NCBI GenBank assembly: GCA_933822405.4
Contig: CAKOGP040000002.1
Location: 350,274-414,273, forward strand
DNA: 64,000 nt
Direction of reading: 5' to 3'
From: Cylindrotheca closterium
Lineage: Eukaryota > Bacillariophyta > Bacillariophyceae > Bacillariales > Bacillariaceae
Shown one piece after another: positions 32,761 through 42,942 of this stretch. Under the pieces are notes generated by a model. That model made no database searches. It was given only the letters and a program-made list of their open reading frames with translations, and was not told where the DNA came from. A program made the translations under genes and the position numbers. Numbering within the stretch: position 1 is the stretch's first letter; each line of letters begins with the position of its first letter.

Positions 32761-34857
32761 TCACAGTCCCCATGAAGCAAGATGATTGGAAGCAGCTATA
32801 TAGGTCGGGATTTCTCCCTCGTCCATCATGCCGACATATGAGGAGATCTTGTCAATGTATGTGGCCAGGGTGGCTGGCCCTTGATTCAGCATAGGTAGAA
32901 AACAATCATTCTGTTCTTTTGAAGATGCCCTCATTGATGGAAGGACATCATTGTGGAAGGTCCAGTACTCGCGCAGTTTATGCCGTACCTTTTGAGCGAA
33001 CGAAACGAGGGTCCCGGTATCTTCAAATTCTTCCAAAAAGTAGCCAATGCAATGGGCATCTTTGCTGATTGCCACCATGAGTAAATCCTCTTCCCAAATT
33101 AGGATTGGGTTAACGCGTTCAATAATGCTCGCATTTACGGCCAAAGCTTTCGAGATGAATAACTCGTCTTCCAATAATTCATCAGAAGCCATACCGATGT
33201 CTTCCAACTGATGCTGTATTGCCATCAAAATTAGTTCTTCATCGTTGCTAAACTCCTCTGGAAAGAAATGCTCGGACCAGCCACCACCAATCTCTAGCCA
33301 AGCCATAACGACCTTCCTATTTTCCCATAACTCTGGACAGAAATCATCGAACCTCTCTTTCAGGTATTCGGGGTGTTTCTGTAGCGCCCGGATTACCATT
33401 TCAGGGTGCTGCATTTGGTATTCATCTTCGACACATACGAACACTGACGGACATTTTTCGGCAAGTTCGAGCATGAAGTCTCTGTCCTGTCGAAGCACCT
33501 CAGAGCACCCATCCCAATGCCAATGGTTCTGCGATATTGCCACCAGCATCATTTCCCTGTCATTCCAAATATTTACATCTGTTATCCCACTGATATATTC
33601 AAGCGCACTTGTAAGGTGACTATGATTCATAAGGAAGGCTTTCACGCATTCGCGACTGAACAACACGTCGGGGCATTCTTCTATCACATCCCAAATCATC
33701 TCTTCTGTGCAACTCTTGTTCTTGAGCATCTCTGATCCTACACGAAGCTCGTCGCGCATCTCTTTTGAGAGAGAATACCACACTTTTTCTGGTTGAAGTT
33801 TTATCGCACGGAGGATGAAATCAACATTGGATTGCAATTCCTCAGGTAACATATCCCATTCGATTTCCAAGTGAAACAGTGCAAGGGATAATATCTCATG
33901 GTTGCCATTATACCTTTCCATGCACTTCATGGCTAGATCAAGATCAGGTTGTGTGACTACGGCCTTGGCGATATCAATATGCTCCCACATGCCGTCAACA
34001 ATGGCTTCAGGCAAACAATGTGCAATTGCTTCCCTATTCTCCGCACAGGCTGCAGCAACAATTCTTGGATCTCGGCGAAGATTGTCTGAAGCATGTCGTA
34101 AGTTCAACCCTGACTTCTGGACACATTGTAAGACAAAATCATAATCGCCTCTCAAGCGCTGCGAGGCATACCTCATAACTTGTGTCTTTGGCTTCCCATG
34201 GGATGGCGATACGTCTGGATGGTGAAATAATTGGAGCACAAGGACAGGATCTGACCGCACCTCCTCTGAAAAAAGAAGTAAAAATTTCGGCGCCAGAGGG
34301 CTGGTCTTGAGAACCGCGCGGAACATATCCTTGTCGTCTTTCAAATCATCTGTCAAACATTCCACAGCTCGAGCATTCCGTTGGACGCATTCCAACATGA
34401 CTTCTTTGTCTCCGTGCAGCGCTGGTGGAATTAAGGACCTAATGCTGTATCTTAGAGTGTCAAAATACCCAAAATCCTTGCGACGCACCCGAGCCAGGAA
34501 TATCTCTCTGTCGGACCGAATGTGCAATGGAAAGTCGTCTTCCACAAAACGATGCAGGCCTGCCGGGATTTTGTCGGACTGAAATGCAGCAATAATATTC
34601 TCCTTCTTCATCTTTTCTACATGTGATAGTTGAAGCCACTCGAGTTCAGCACTGCGTCGCAGTCTGGCCAATCTGTAGTACCTCTCTTGCTCTTTCATCA
34701 AACAAGCGAGTTTCTCTTTCCAATGTCGGACTTTTATTTCACACTCCAAAATTCGACGACCTCGTTCCTCAAATTGCTCCAGCTCTTTGAGTGAGGGAGA
34801 TAAGGAATTGAAAGCGCCCACAGTATGCGAAGAAATTGTCGCTAGTGTGGCCGCCAT
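32761..34857 (-). CDS. DUF4116-repeat protein
   Basis: 698 residues from ATG 34857 (MAATLATISSHTVGAFN); an in-frame ATG at 35034 would add a hydrophobic leader but lies in the divergent promoter. After a coiled-coil-like N-terminus (about residues 25-85) it consists of repeated helical units of the DUF4116 type, each with a D-x-D/E-hydrophobic turn, such as LRGDYDFVLQCVQKSGLNLRHASDNL and LRRDPRIVAAACAENREAI, through about residue 640. This repeat is abundant in diatoms and other protists; its function is unknown. Convergent with CRAL-TRIO copy 1. Confidence 0.8.
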   Translation of the reverse strand: MAATLATISSHTVGAFNSLSPSLKELEQFEERGRRILECEIKVRHWKEKLACLMKEQERYYRLARLRRSAELEWLQLSHVEKMKKENIIAAFQSDKIPAGLHRFVEDDFPLHIRSDREIFLARVRRKDFGYFDTLRYSIRSLIPPALHGDKEVMLECVQRNARAVECLTDDLKDDKDMFRAVLKTSPLAPKFLLLFSEEVRSDPVLVLQLFHHPDVSPSHGKPKTQVMRYASQRLRGDYDFVLQCVQKSGLNLRHASDNLRRDPRIVAAACAENREAIAHCLPEAIVDGMWEHIDIAKAVVTQPDLDLAMKCMERYNGNHEILSLALFHLEIEWDMLPEELQSNVDFILRAIKLQPEKVWYSLSKEMRDELRVGSEMLKNKSCTEEMIWDVIEECPDVLFSRECVKAFLMNHSHLTSALEYISGITDVNIWNDREMMLVAISQNHWHWDGCSEVLRQDRDFMLELAEKCPSVFVCVEDEYQMQHPEMVIRALQKHPEYLKERFDDFCPELWENRKVVMAWLEIGGGWSEHFFPEEFSNDEELILMAIQHQLEDIGMASDELLEDELFISKALAVNASIIERVNPILIWEEDLLMVAISKDAHCIGYFLEEFEDTGTLVSFAQKVRHKLREYWTFHNDVLPSMRASSKEQNDCFLPMLNQGPATLATYIDKISSYVGMMDEGEIPTYIAASNHLASWGL

Positions 34858-35185
34858 GACAACTTTTGTTGCTGTTGTTTGTTGATAGAATATGATCAGA
34901 ATATATATTACTCGGACTGCGTACCGGTATAATAGATATAATAGCAGATTTGATTGTGCGCTGAAATTTTTAAACAGGCTTATGACTAATCCGACTGAAT
35001 GTCCCATTCGACTAGAGCTACAGCAGTTCGACAACTCTGATCAGACGACCGAAAATGATCTTGGAAAGGATCGTTTCATAATCGTTTTGAGTATCATCTT
35101 AGTTGCGGTCCTCTTCCTCGTTCAAAGGTTACTTCCTTGGCACCTCTTCCCTTTTCTTCGCTTTTGCGTCTGAAGAAGGGAGGGT
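34858..35185. other. Divergent spacer, DUF4116 gene / exonuclease gene
   Basis: 328 bp between two divergent ATGs. AT-rich run near 34895-34950 (gaatatatattac, ataatagatataatag) could serve as core promoter for either side; no specific site is assigned. Confidence 0.45.
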
Positions 35186-36499
35186 ATGACCACAAGAAGT
35201 CTGCCAGCGCCACAGCAGTTTTATCAACAAGTCATTCAGAAGTATGGTTGGTACTCCAAATACGACACGAACGAGGATGATTGTTGGTTCTTGGAAGTCA
35301 TTGTTGGCTTAAAGTCGAAATGGATCATCCTGCAGTCTCAAGAACAAGACTTCAAAATTGCCAAAACAATCTTGTCGGCTCGCGCCATGCTCGTCTTGCA
35401 AGATGATATTGCACAAGAAGAAGCCAAACCGTTGCAGTCGTTGTCGGAAGTATTTTCCAATCCACTCGTCATCTATGATTCCTCCAACGACAACACATGG
35501 AAGCGTTTTTGGGAATCCAAGCCACCCGTGGTGGGTATTGACGTGGAGGGCAACCAAAAAATTCCACCCGTGTTGGTACAAATCTCGACCAACGACTATA
35601 CCATACTGGAAGTACCGCAAGGCGAGCTATCCGCCAACTTGGTCCGACTCTTGGATGATGATGATATAACCAAAGTATTCTGTGACAATGGATCCCACAA
35701 GGACAAGAAATGTTTGGGAATATACAATTCAGAAGCAGAGAAAGGGGGAAATGAGACTTTCGACTTGACAAAACCACCTGTGGTCGACCTCGAAGTCTTG
35801 TTCGGAAGCTTTGCTGGACAAGTCAAGGCAGCACGTGGACTATCCAAAATCATGGCCATGTGTCTTGGACTACCCACTAATTCTGGAGGGTTTACGGAAG
35901 TCTTGAATGTGAGAATCGGCAAACCAAGACAAACCAGTCAACGAATGAAAAATGTTGGTCGATTTGCATTGATTGAACAAGGAAAAATAAAACCCTTGAA
36001 AGGGCTAAAGGACCTGAATCATAAGGAAAAACAATACGCGGCTCTGGATGCGTGGTGCACACTCCAGGCATATCACAGGCTGGAAGAGTTGCAAAGGTCA
36101 AGCGATCAACTTGCCGGTCAAATTACAATGACCGTAGAGGGGAATGGTGAAGACGACGTAGACATTATGCCTCCAATAGATCCAAGCGCAAGTTCAAATG
36201 AAGAAACGATATCCGTAGATAGAGATTCCAAGGAATGGTTGCTCACTGAAAACAAGCGACTCACGACTCAGTTGCAGGATAAGGATAAGCTGCTGAACGA
36301 TGCACAACGCCGGATTGCACAACTGGAAAATCAGGTGAAAATTGTTCAAACTGGAGGCAACCAAGGGAAGAAAGGACCCAATTCAACTAGAGGCAACCAC
36401 GGAAAGAAAGGAGGAGGAGGAGGAGGAGGAAGAGGAGGAGGAGGGAACAACAATCGAAAGCAGCAACAAGCAGCGTCCAAACAAAAGCAACAAAATTGA
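35186..36499 (+). CDS. WRN-type 3'-5' exonuclease with Gly-rich tail
   Basis: 437 residues, single exon. The DEDD exonuclease core runs from about residue 110 to 300: Asp119 and Glu121 (GIDVEGN), Asp167 (VFCDNGSHKD), and Tyr284-x3-Asp288 (QYAALDAW), the DEDD-y type of the Werner and EXD2 family. All four acids and the Tyr are present, so it should be active on nucleic acid. The tail has a coiled coil (about 330-375) and then a glycine/asparagine/glutamine-rich segment ending in lysines, which suggests RNA or nucleic-acid contact. No helicase domain follows, unlike animal WRN. Location not evident. Confidence 0.82.
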   Translation: MTTRSLPAPQQFYQQVIQKYGWYSKYDTNEDDCWFLEVIVGLKSKWIILQSQEQDFKIAKTILSARAMLVLQDDIAQEEAKPLQSLSEVFSNPLVIYDSSNDNTWKRFWESKPPVVGIDVEGNQKIPPVLVQISTNDYTILEVPQGELSANLVRLLDDDDITKVFCDNGSHKDKKCLGIYNSEAEKGGNETFDLTKPPVVDLEVLFGSFAGQVKAARGLSKIMAMCLGLPTNSGGFTEVLNVRIGKPRQTSQRMKNVGRFALIEQGKIKPLKGLKDLNHKEKQYAALDAWCTLQAYHRLEELQRSSDQLAGQITMTVEGNGEDDVDIMPPIDPSASSNEETISVDRDSKEWLLTENKRLTTQLQDKDKLLNDAQRRIAQLENQVKIVQTGGNQGKKGPNSTRGNHGKKGGGGGGGRGGGGNNNRKQQQAASKQKQQN

Positions 36500-36678
36500 C
36501 AGTACATACAGGAAGCAAATTAGGAGAGGAACAGCTCCTAAATCGTCAGATGATGATGATGCCATAGACTCGAAGTCATCAACTGTGAAGTATTGTGAAG
36601 TAAAATGACTGGGGAGCAATTATGGCGTTCTTCATTTGGTGCCCTATTTTAAAAACATTACCAGCAAAATCGACGCAG

Positions 36679-36686
36679 TGACGTCA
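36679..36686. promoter_or_regulatory. TGACGTCA palindrome upstream of CRAL-TRIO copy 2
   Basis: Perfect octamer 111 bases before the ATG at 36798. It matches the site before copy 1, while the surrounding sequence is not obviously conserved. Confidence 0.6.
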
Positions 36687-36797
36687 TTCCACGAATGAAC
36701 TGACATTTTTCCAACCATCAACGGGTCATCGTCACAAAACAACTTTTTGGAAGGCATAATCTCCTCTCTTCACAAATTTTCCTTCTTCAAAAATAAA

Positions 36798-37820
36798 ATG
36801 TGCAAACCAATTTCAGAACCAGTCCAAGTCCTATCATCCTATGATGAAAGGCCTTTGGTCGACGATCTACTTGACAAACATGCCAAAGCAATCGCCTCTG
36901 TTCGCGAGAACATTCTTGCCGACGACGAAAGCAAGGCAATCTATGAAAAGGGCGACAATACCAAGCGCTACGACGACATTTGGATCCTTCGATATGTCTT
37001 GAGTCACAAGGGTCATGTCAAGTCGGCTTCCAAGGCTGCCATGAAGACCATAAAGTTTCGCGAAGAATCCAAGCTGAACGAAGCTGGCGATCTTCGCCAT
37101 CGCATCAAGCAACATGGGGTGAAAGACAGCGAAATGATGGCCAGCATCGAGCCATTACCAGGATATCAATTATACAACAAATATTGCGAGGAAAATGCAA
37201 TATGCACGACGCTGCCCGATGAAAACCGGGGAATTGTAGTTTACTATGACATGGGAAAGATGGATCAACATGGTCTGGCCGAAGGCATGGATGCCGAACA
37301 AATGAAGGAAATGGTACTTTATTCCAATGAAGCCATGTTTCAAGTGGTCGACGAAATTACACGTACGACGGGTCGTTTGACCAAGGTCATGAAGATTGTG
37401 GACATGGTGAGTCATAGTACACTACAGTACCGTTCTGTCTCAAAATCGCATTGTCAATTGCTTGTTCTAACAACCATCTAGTCGAGTACTGGCTTTCGCA
37501 AGATGAACCGGGCTTTTCTCCAGCGCGATGGCGCTAGTTCCAAAGCCTCAGAAGATTACTATCCGCAATTGCTAGCTTGTATCATGGTAATGAATGGTCC
37601 CACCTGGCTCAGCACCTTTTGGTCGCTCCTTCGTCCTGTCATCCCAAAGCGTGTGGCAGAGAAGGTAGACTTTTTGCCTTCCGTGGCCAAAATGAAGGGC
37701 AACAAAACGACCTTGAAGTCCATTTTGAAATATGTCTCTGAAGAGAACCTGCCAGAGAAATATGCTGGACTAAACAAGCAGTGGCCATTGCCTTGTGTGT
37801 CGGAGCGCTATGTCATGTAG
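36798..37820 (+). CDS. CRAL-TRIO (Sec14-like) lipid-binding protein, copy 2
   Basis: Exons 36798-37406 and 37482-37820 (intron 75 bp, GTGAGT..TCTAG); 315 residues from MCKPISEP. It aligns end to end with copy 1, with long near-identical blocks (SYDERPLVDDLLDKHAKAIA, NTKRYDDIWILRYVLSHKGH, KRVAEKVDFLPSV). The intron falls after KIVDM, at which point copy 1 reads straight on (KIIDM-GNTTLRG). An upstream in-frame ATG at 36747 was not chosen because it has no counterpart in copy 1. A TACAGTA motif lies in the intron (37423-37429). Role as for copy 1: lipid exchange at membranes. Confidence 0.9.
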
Positions 37821-37913
37821 TGCTATAAAATATGGGAAATAGAACGGATAAATCTTATAATAAACACATTGTGCACCAGTTAGCTACACGAATAGTAGAT
37901 CTTCTTGCAATAT

Positions 37914-38381
37914 CTATTGACAATTCCATTGCTTCTCCAACTTTCCGCTCGCTCCTTCAACCCAGAACGACTTGCATCTTACGTATTCGCCCCTGTCGAT
38001 CTTGCCAAACGCATCGACCGGCTTTCCCTTCCGCTCTGGTGACATTCCTGCCCGGACACAGGCTTTACCTGTTTCGGGGCTTGGCGACCCGAAGCGGCAA
38101 AGAGCTTCGTCAGCGGACATACCTTGATCCGGTTTTGAATCCTTCTGAAGTTCTGAATTCATGAATCCGTCCATATCCAAGGCATGAACATTGTTTGCAG
38201 TACCCATAGAAGCAGTAGCAAACACAATTGGTGCAAAGAATATTGATCTTCTAGAAATTTCGGGTCCTTGTGTTGATGTCTTGGGGTTGGGGTTGGGTCC
38301 AACAGAGTAGGCAGAGACCGCTGACAAGCACATATAAATGGTAACCAGTGTCGAAAGAAGGATATGGTGGAGTGGGCTCAT
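37914..38381 (-). CDS. Putative thylakoid-lumen protein with Tat-type signal
   Basis: 155 residues. The N-terminus has three parts: a signal peptide (HHILLSTLVTIYMCLSAVSA) before Tyr-Ser, a Ser/Thr/Pro-rich transit stretch, and then a twin-arginine signal (SRRSIFFAPIVFATASM ... NNVHA before LDMDGF) that fits import into the thylakoid lumen. The mature domain is about 85 residues with three Cys (LCRFG, KACVRAG, RCKSF) plus a Cys near the end. Function unknown. Convergent with CRAL-TRIO copy 2 (93 bp between stops). Confidence 0.7.
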   Translation of the reverse strand: MSPLHHILLSTLVTIYMCLSAVSAYSVGPNPNPKTSTQGPEISRRSIFFAPIVFATASMGTANNVHALDMDGFMNSELQKDSKPDQGMSADEALCRFGSPSPETGKACVRAGMSPERKGKPVDAFGKIDRGEYVRCKSFWVEGASGKLEKQWNCQ

Positions 38382-38996
38382 GGTTCTTGAACTTCGTTCT
38401 GTAGGATTTCTGTAGCGTTGTAATGAGTTGGATAACGGCTGGGTTTGGGTGTGGAAATGGAGTTTGAGATTGATATGGTCATCACTGTCGTCTTTCTCAT
38501 TGGGTTGGATGTCGTGTTATATTTTTGGCCTGAATCATCATCATCGTCGTCACTGATGTTGGTCGTTTGAGTCCATTCACTAGTTGGGAACGAAAAAGAC
38601 CAATGAACGCAAACCGTCCCACACGTCGCACCATTTCAATGCTTGTCATACAGCATTGTTGCCGATCGAAAGATCCTGAGTCCAGGGTGAAAGCTTCTGT
38701 TGCTTTGTATTATCTGGTGATATGCTGATGCATCGAATCTCGAACCCAACGCAATACAACTACCTACGATACAGATCATGACAACATGGAGATAGGATGC
38801 AAGATGTCGCATACAGTACTTCCAGAGCTCGTGTCTCTGACCTGGGCTGCACCCTTGATACTGATCGCAACAGACTTTTGTAAAGTAGCCGTTGTTCCGA
38901 CGACCACCATTTCAATCAAAATGCTGTACTGGACTACATACTGTATTATCTGGTATTTACAATGATCTCCTACTGAATGAATCCTTCTAGACGTCC
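38382..38996. other. Intergenic, no gene seen
   Basis: 615-bp spacer between two minus-strand genes. It has an (ATC)n-like run near 38534-38556 and TACAGTA/TACTGTA motifs near 38812 and 38936. Confidence 0.5.
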
Positions 38997-41134
38997 TCAT
39001 GTGCATGCAAAGCATGTGCAAGCACAACAGTCACACGTCAGAGTGCAATCATAGAAAATGGCCTGGACGGAGCAGAAAGTCCCAGGCAAACGGCCTTCGA
39101 AGTTGTTTCCTGCAATGGAGAATTCGGCTATGTGCGGACAGGATGATTAGGGATCTTCGAGCTTTTGTGTTGGTGCGGTGACGATGACATATATGGCAAA
39201 GGAACTTACTGAGTTGTTCAAGATTGCCAATATCTGCTGAAATGTCCCCATCTAAATTGTTGTCCATCAGATCTAGTCTCTCCAACGATGTCAAGGATGC
39301 AATTTCAGTCGGCAATGTCCCCGTGATCAAGCCTCCACTTATGCGAATGTATGTCAGGTTCGAAAGCTTCCCGATTTGGCTGGGGATCGACCCTGTATAA
39401 GTTGTGCCCTCAATCACAAGATGTTCTGGAACGGAAGGAGAAAGACAAGACAAGGGGATGCATGTATTGAGATGTGATTGATTCCAGACAGTTTCATTCA
39501 TGATCGAAGGATTCAAGCAAAATCACTGACCAAGCTTTTCCAGATTACCAATCTCGGATGGAATGCTCCCGCCATGGGTGCCTAACGCGTGAAGTCGCAG
39601 AGACTCTATGATCATCATCATCAAGTCGTTGAGAGTCTTTCTGTTGTTGACACGAGGCCCCATTACTAGCACTACTTTCACTTACGCATGTTTGTCAATT
39701 TTCCGATTTCAGTTGGAATTGTTAAGTTGACGTTGCTGCCATCCAGCAGAAGTGCACCTGCGGTTAATTTGAAGAGAAACGATACACGAGTGAGTGAAAT
39801 GAATGACTCCTTCGTCAATGCCGATAGCTGGCTTTTTCCGTGGAATGTTGCATGACAATAGTAATACATACGAATCGAGTCTACTTCTCCAATTTCCGAA
39901 GGAATGGATCCATTAAGAGGCGACTGTCCAATATTGAGATGCCCTGAAACAATATATACATGTGTAACATCATTCGTGTTTGTGCGTGCCATTAGTTAAT
40001 CATGATCCAAATTTGGTTGGTAGGCGGCGAACGTCGACGAATACACACATGCAGTTCTTGTTCACTTACGAATGTTTGGCCACCTCTGTACGAAATCAAA
40101 GATTGGGCCTTCTAGATTGGTTCGCACAAAGCCCACTGATAGGAGTTGACTCAAGTTCTTGAGTGACTCCGGCAAAGGACCACTTATGCTTGTGGAGGAA
40201 ACCAGGAGCACTTGCAAGTTGACGAGGGTTCCGATTTCTGTGCTTAGAGTGGATGATAGTCGATTGAAACCGACATCGAACCTAACTGTTGTTTTGCGTT
40301 TGGTGACAATCAACATCAACATCATTTAGTGGACATCTATGCAGTCATCAATCATCCTTTTTGGCGAAACAACAACAGCAACTGCTACTTACCCAATCTT
40401 TGGCATCCAGTAAAAATGGAACTGGGGATACTTCCTTGTAAATCGTTTCTTCCAAGGATCAGAGTCTCCAAGTATGAAAGAACACCAACTTCCTCTGGAA
40501 TGGTTCCAGACAATCTCCTTGCCGACATGGAGAGCGCGATCACACGCATCTTAGAATCGCAATCAATGCCGGAAAAGCTGCACTCACTTGTTCCCGTCAG
40601 CTCATCCCAGGTTTCCACCATGGTCCAACCATTCCCATTTGTCGCAAAAAAGAATACCATCAATGCATACCGTTGCTTGAAGTTGTTGTTGTTGTTGTTG
40701 TTGTTGTTATCACTACTATGATCGTAATCAATATCAATGGAAAGGGTATCAGTATCGACCAACCAATCTAGAGCTCGTGACTGGGCTGAAAAGGGGTCGA
40801 GCAATGTAAGTGGATCGGAGATCATTTCCGCCATGGATTCCATTTTCGCACGATATTCCATCCGAGACAACGAGGAGTCGTCACTGTTGTTGCTGGTGAG
40901 AGAGAAAGCCTTGGCATACGCAATTCCGAGGACAGTGACTAGAAGGATGGCAGCAACAGCTGCGGCTTTTTTCCAGTGATTGGAGCCTTCTTGGTGGTGG
41001 AACAAGTAGCAACACTTATTTTTATTGGTTTCCCAATGATCAGTCTCAGTTGACAGCTGATCATCGAGATTGGGACGAGAAGCAGGATCGACTGCAACGG
41101 CGTCAAAGGGGGTTTCGTGGTCGAGTTGTGTCAT
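38997..41134 (-). CDS. Membrane-anchored LRR protein, seven exons
   Basis: Exons 41134-40393, 40285-40070, 39943-39872, 39757-39686, 39605-39531, 39425-39210, 39109-38997; 501 residues. Exon 1 codes an acidic cytosolic tail, one helix (KAAAVAAILLVTVLGIAYA, about residues 65-85), a poly-Asn run and the LRR cap (WTMVETWDELTGTSECSFSGIDCD). Then follow about ten plant-type repeats (LxGxIPxEIGxLxxL). Exons 2-6 measure 216, 72, 72, 75 and 216 bp, all starting and ending in phase 1, so each is one or three repeats. The C-terminus is Cys-rich (CDCCACTCFACT). Probably a type II membrane protein exposing its repeats outside, as in diatom LRR families linked to adhesion or recognition. No kinase domain. 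Confidence 0.83.
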
Positions 41135-41547
41135 GATGATGAATGAAGCTTTTGTACGTCGATGCAATAAGTTGGTGGTGAATTTTGCAAAATGTAGGAA
41201 GGTTTGACTGCTTTTTCGTTTTTTGTTTCGGGTACAAAACCTTCGCATTGACTAAAGCGAATGGAATTCAAATATCGAATCCAGTCACGAGCTGGAGAAC
41301 GTGCTCATGTGTCGAGTCAGTCAGACGTCAGACGTCAGACAGTCGCAGTCGCTCTAACAGTCGAAGTGTTCAAGAAGAATTTCAAAAACTTCCGGTCTCT
41401 TGGATCCAAAATGAAATAAGCGCAAGCACAACAACGATCACAAGAGCGCCAGTACCAGTGTACTTGTAGGTACTAGAGAAAACAAGGCATAGCAAAGCAC
41501 CACCACCACCACCACCACAGTACACTTGTATTCATCACTCTTGTACA
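41135..41547. promoter_or_regulatory. Divergent spacer, LRR gene / Popeye-like gene
   Basis: 413 bp between divergent ATGs. It carries two ACGTCA half-sites seven bases apart (41325-41330 and 41332-41337; TGACGT on the minus strand) within a GTCAG-rich run, and a (CAC)n run at 41501-41518. Confidence 0.5.
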
Positions 41548-42942
41548 ATGTCTTCCAAGTCCAAGAACTTGGTCGCCCAACTCTTTGAGTCTCGTTTCAA
41601 AGGCCAAGAGGCCATACGCAAAATTCTGGACAATCCCGTGGGTCCCAAACGATCCTCGCTCCGCGCCACTCGCAAGAGACGACGAGGGAATTACGTCAAG
41701 GGCGTCCACAAGGGTAACTTTTTCCGCATTCGTCTGCCCAGCAGTGGTCGTAAATTACCCAATTTGCCCAAACTGCCGCCCACGCAGCCCATGCTCAAAG
41801 CCCCAACCGCCCTGCCACCCGCCCAAACCGCCGAGGCCACGGAAGCCATTTTGCAGTCCCACGCCGCTGGCGGAGCTGCTAGTGCACAAACCATTGCACA
41901 ACGAGGTCCATACAGCGACTTTCTCCGGCGTTTGGGGAGATGGTTTCAAGACAATTGGGCCGTTTTGGTGCTGAATGCTGGATCCATTTGCACATTGATG
42001 GGATTCACTCGTTCCGATATTTTGGAATTGCGCACGCTGTCAATGACGGGAAGTATTGCCTCTGCCGTTTATCTTTTAGGTCAGCAACGCATCTTGTGGC
42101 TTAGTGTGGGCTGGTCTGGCATGTTTGCCTCGGTGAATGCCTTCAAAATCTTTGGAATCTATCAAGAACGTAACTCGGAAGTGCACATGAACAAAGAGCA
42201 AGAGCACGTGTATGTCGAATATTTCTTGCCCCACGGTATCACTCCTAAGCAATTTGAACGCATTGAAGCAAAGGCTACAAAGTTGAAACTGAAAAAGGGT
42301 GCTCATTTGGTCCGAAAAGGAGAAAAGCTGGATCATTTGTATCTGATTCTGAATGGCAAGACCAGGGCCCACATTTTGGGCCGTCACATTACAGCAATGA
42401 CCAAGGCAGACGATACGGCATCGTTTGACAATACTACTACTGCTGCAGGGGAGCAATCAAATAGCTCTCCACAAGTCAAGAGTGGAGCATGGATTGGTGA
42501 AATGGCCTTTATGGATTACTACTGGGATAAAGAACAACGGCGCAACAACAAGAATGCTCCTCAGAACTTTTCCGGTCGCGAAAGCTTTTACACCATTGTG
42601 GCCGTAGAGGATTGCGAAATTCTTCGTTGGTCCCATGAAGAAATGAGTCAATTGATGAGTACGAGCAACGACATGCGAAGTGCTTTGACCCGTGCCGTGA
42701 CTTCGGCTTTGGTGAGCAAGGTAGTCCAAATGACGGTCAGCAAGACGAAGCAAATGCCCACTTGGTCGACCTGGTTGAAGGATTGGTCACACAATGCGGG
42801 AGCCAACGTGACGGTTCAACGAGTGGCAGAAGGGCCGACGTCGTCGTCGCCATTGCCACCAAGAGGAGTAGAGCATGAAGAACATGATGATGAAAATACA
42901 AAAGACAATGATGGCAACGAGCAAGATGCAATGGTAGCTTAG
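41548..42942 (+). CDS. Popeye-like cyclic-nucleotide-binding membrane protein
   Basis: 464 residues. After a basic, Pro-rich N-terminus (about 1-120) come two or three short hydrophobic helices (NWAVLVLNAGSICTLMGF, MTGSIASAVYLLG, ILWLSVGWSGMFASVNAFKIF; about 136-203). A cyclic-nucleotide-binding fold follows (about 220-400): YFLPHGITPKQFERI, KKGAHLVRKGEKLDHLYLILNGK, and the phosphate-cassette motif GAWIGEMAFM at about 312. A variable loop rich in Asn/Thr/Ser precedes the cassette. The order helices then binding fold is that of the Popeye family, which binds cAMP in animals. The WIGEMAF cassette is closer to classical cNMP domains than to animal Popeye. Acidic C-tail. No kinase or channel region. 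Confidence 0.75.
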   Translation: MSSKSKNLVAQLFESRFKGQEAIRKILDNPVGPKRSSLRATRKRRRGNYVKGVHKGNFFRIRLPSSGRKLPNLPKLPPTQPMLKAPTALPPAQTAEATEAILQSHAAGGAASAQTIAQRGPYSDFLRRLGRWFQDNWAVLVLNAGSICTLMGFTRSDILELRTLSMTGSIASAVYLLGQQRILWLSVGWSGMFASVNAFKIFGIYQERNSEVHMNKEQEHVYVEYFLPHGITPKQFERIEAKATKLKLKKGAHLVRKGEKLDHLYLILNGKTRAHILGRHITAMTKADDTASFDNTTTAAGEQSNSSPQVKSGAWIGEMAFMDYYWDKEQRRNNKNAPQNFSGRESFYTIVAVEDCEILRWSHEEMSQLMSTSNDMRSALTRAVTSALVSKVVQMTVSKTKQMPTWSTWLKDWSHNAGANVTVQRVAEGPTSSSPLPPRGVEHEEHDDENTKDNDGNEQDAMVA

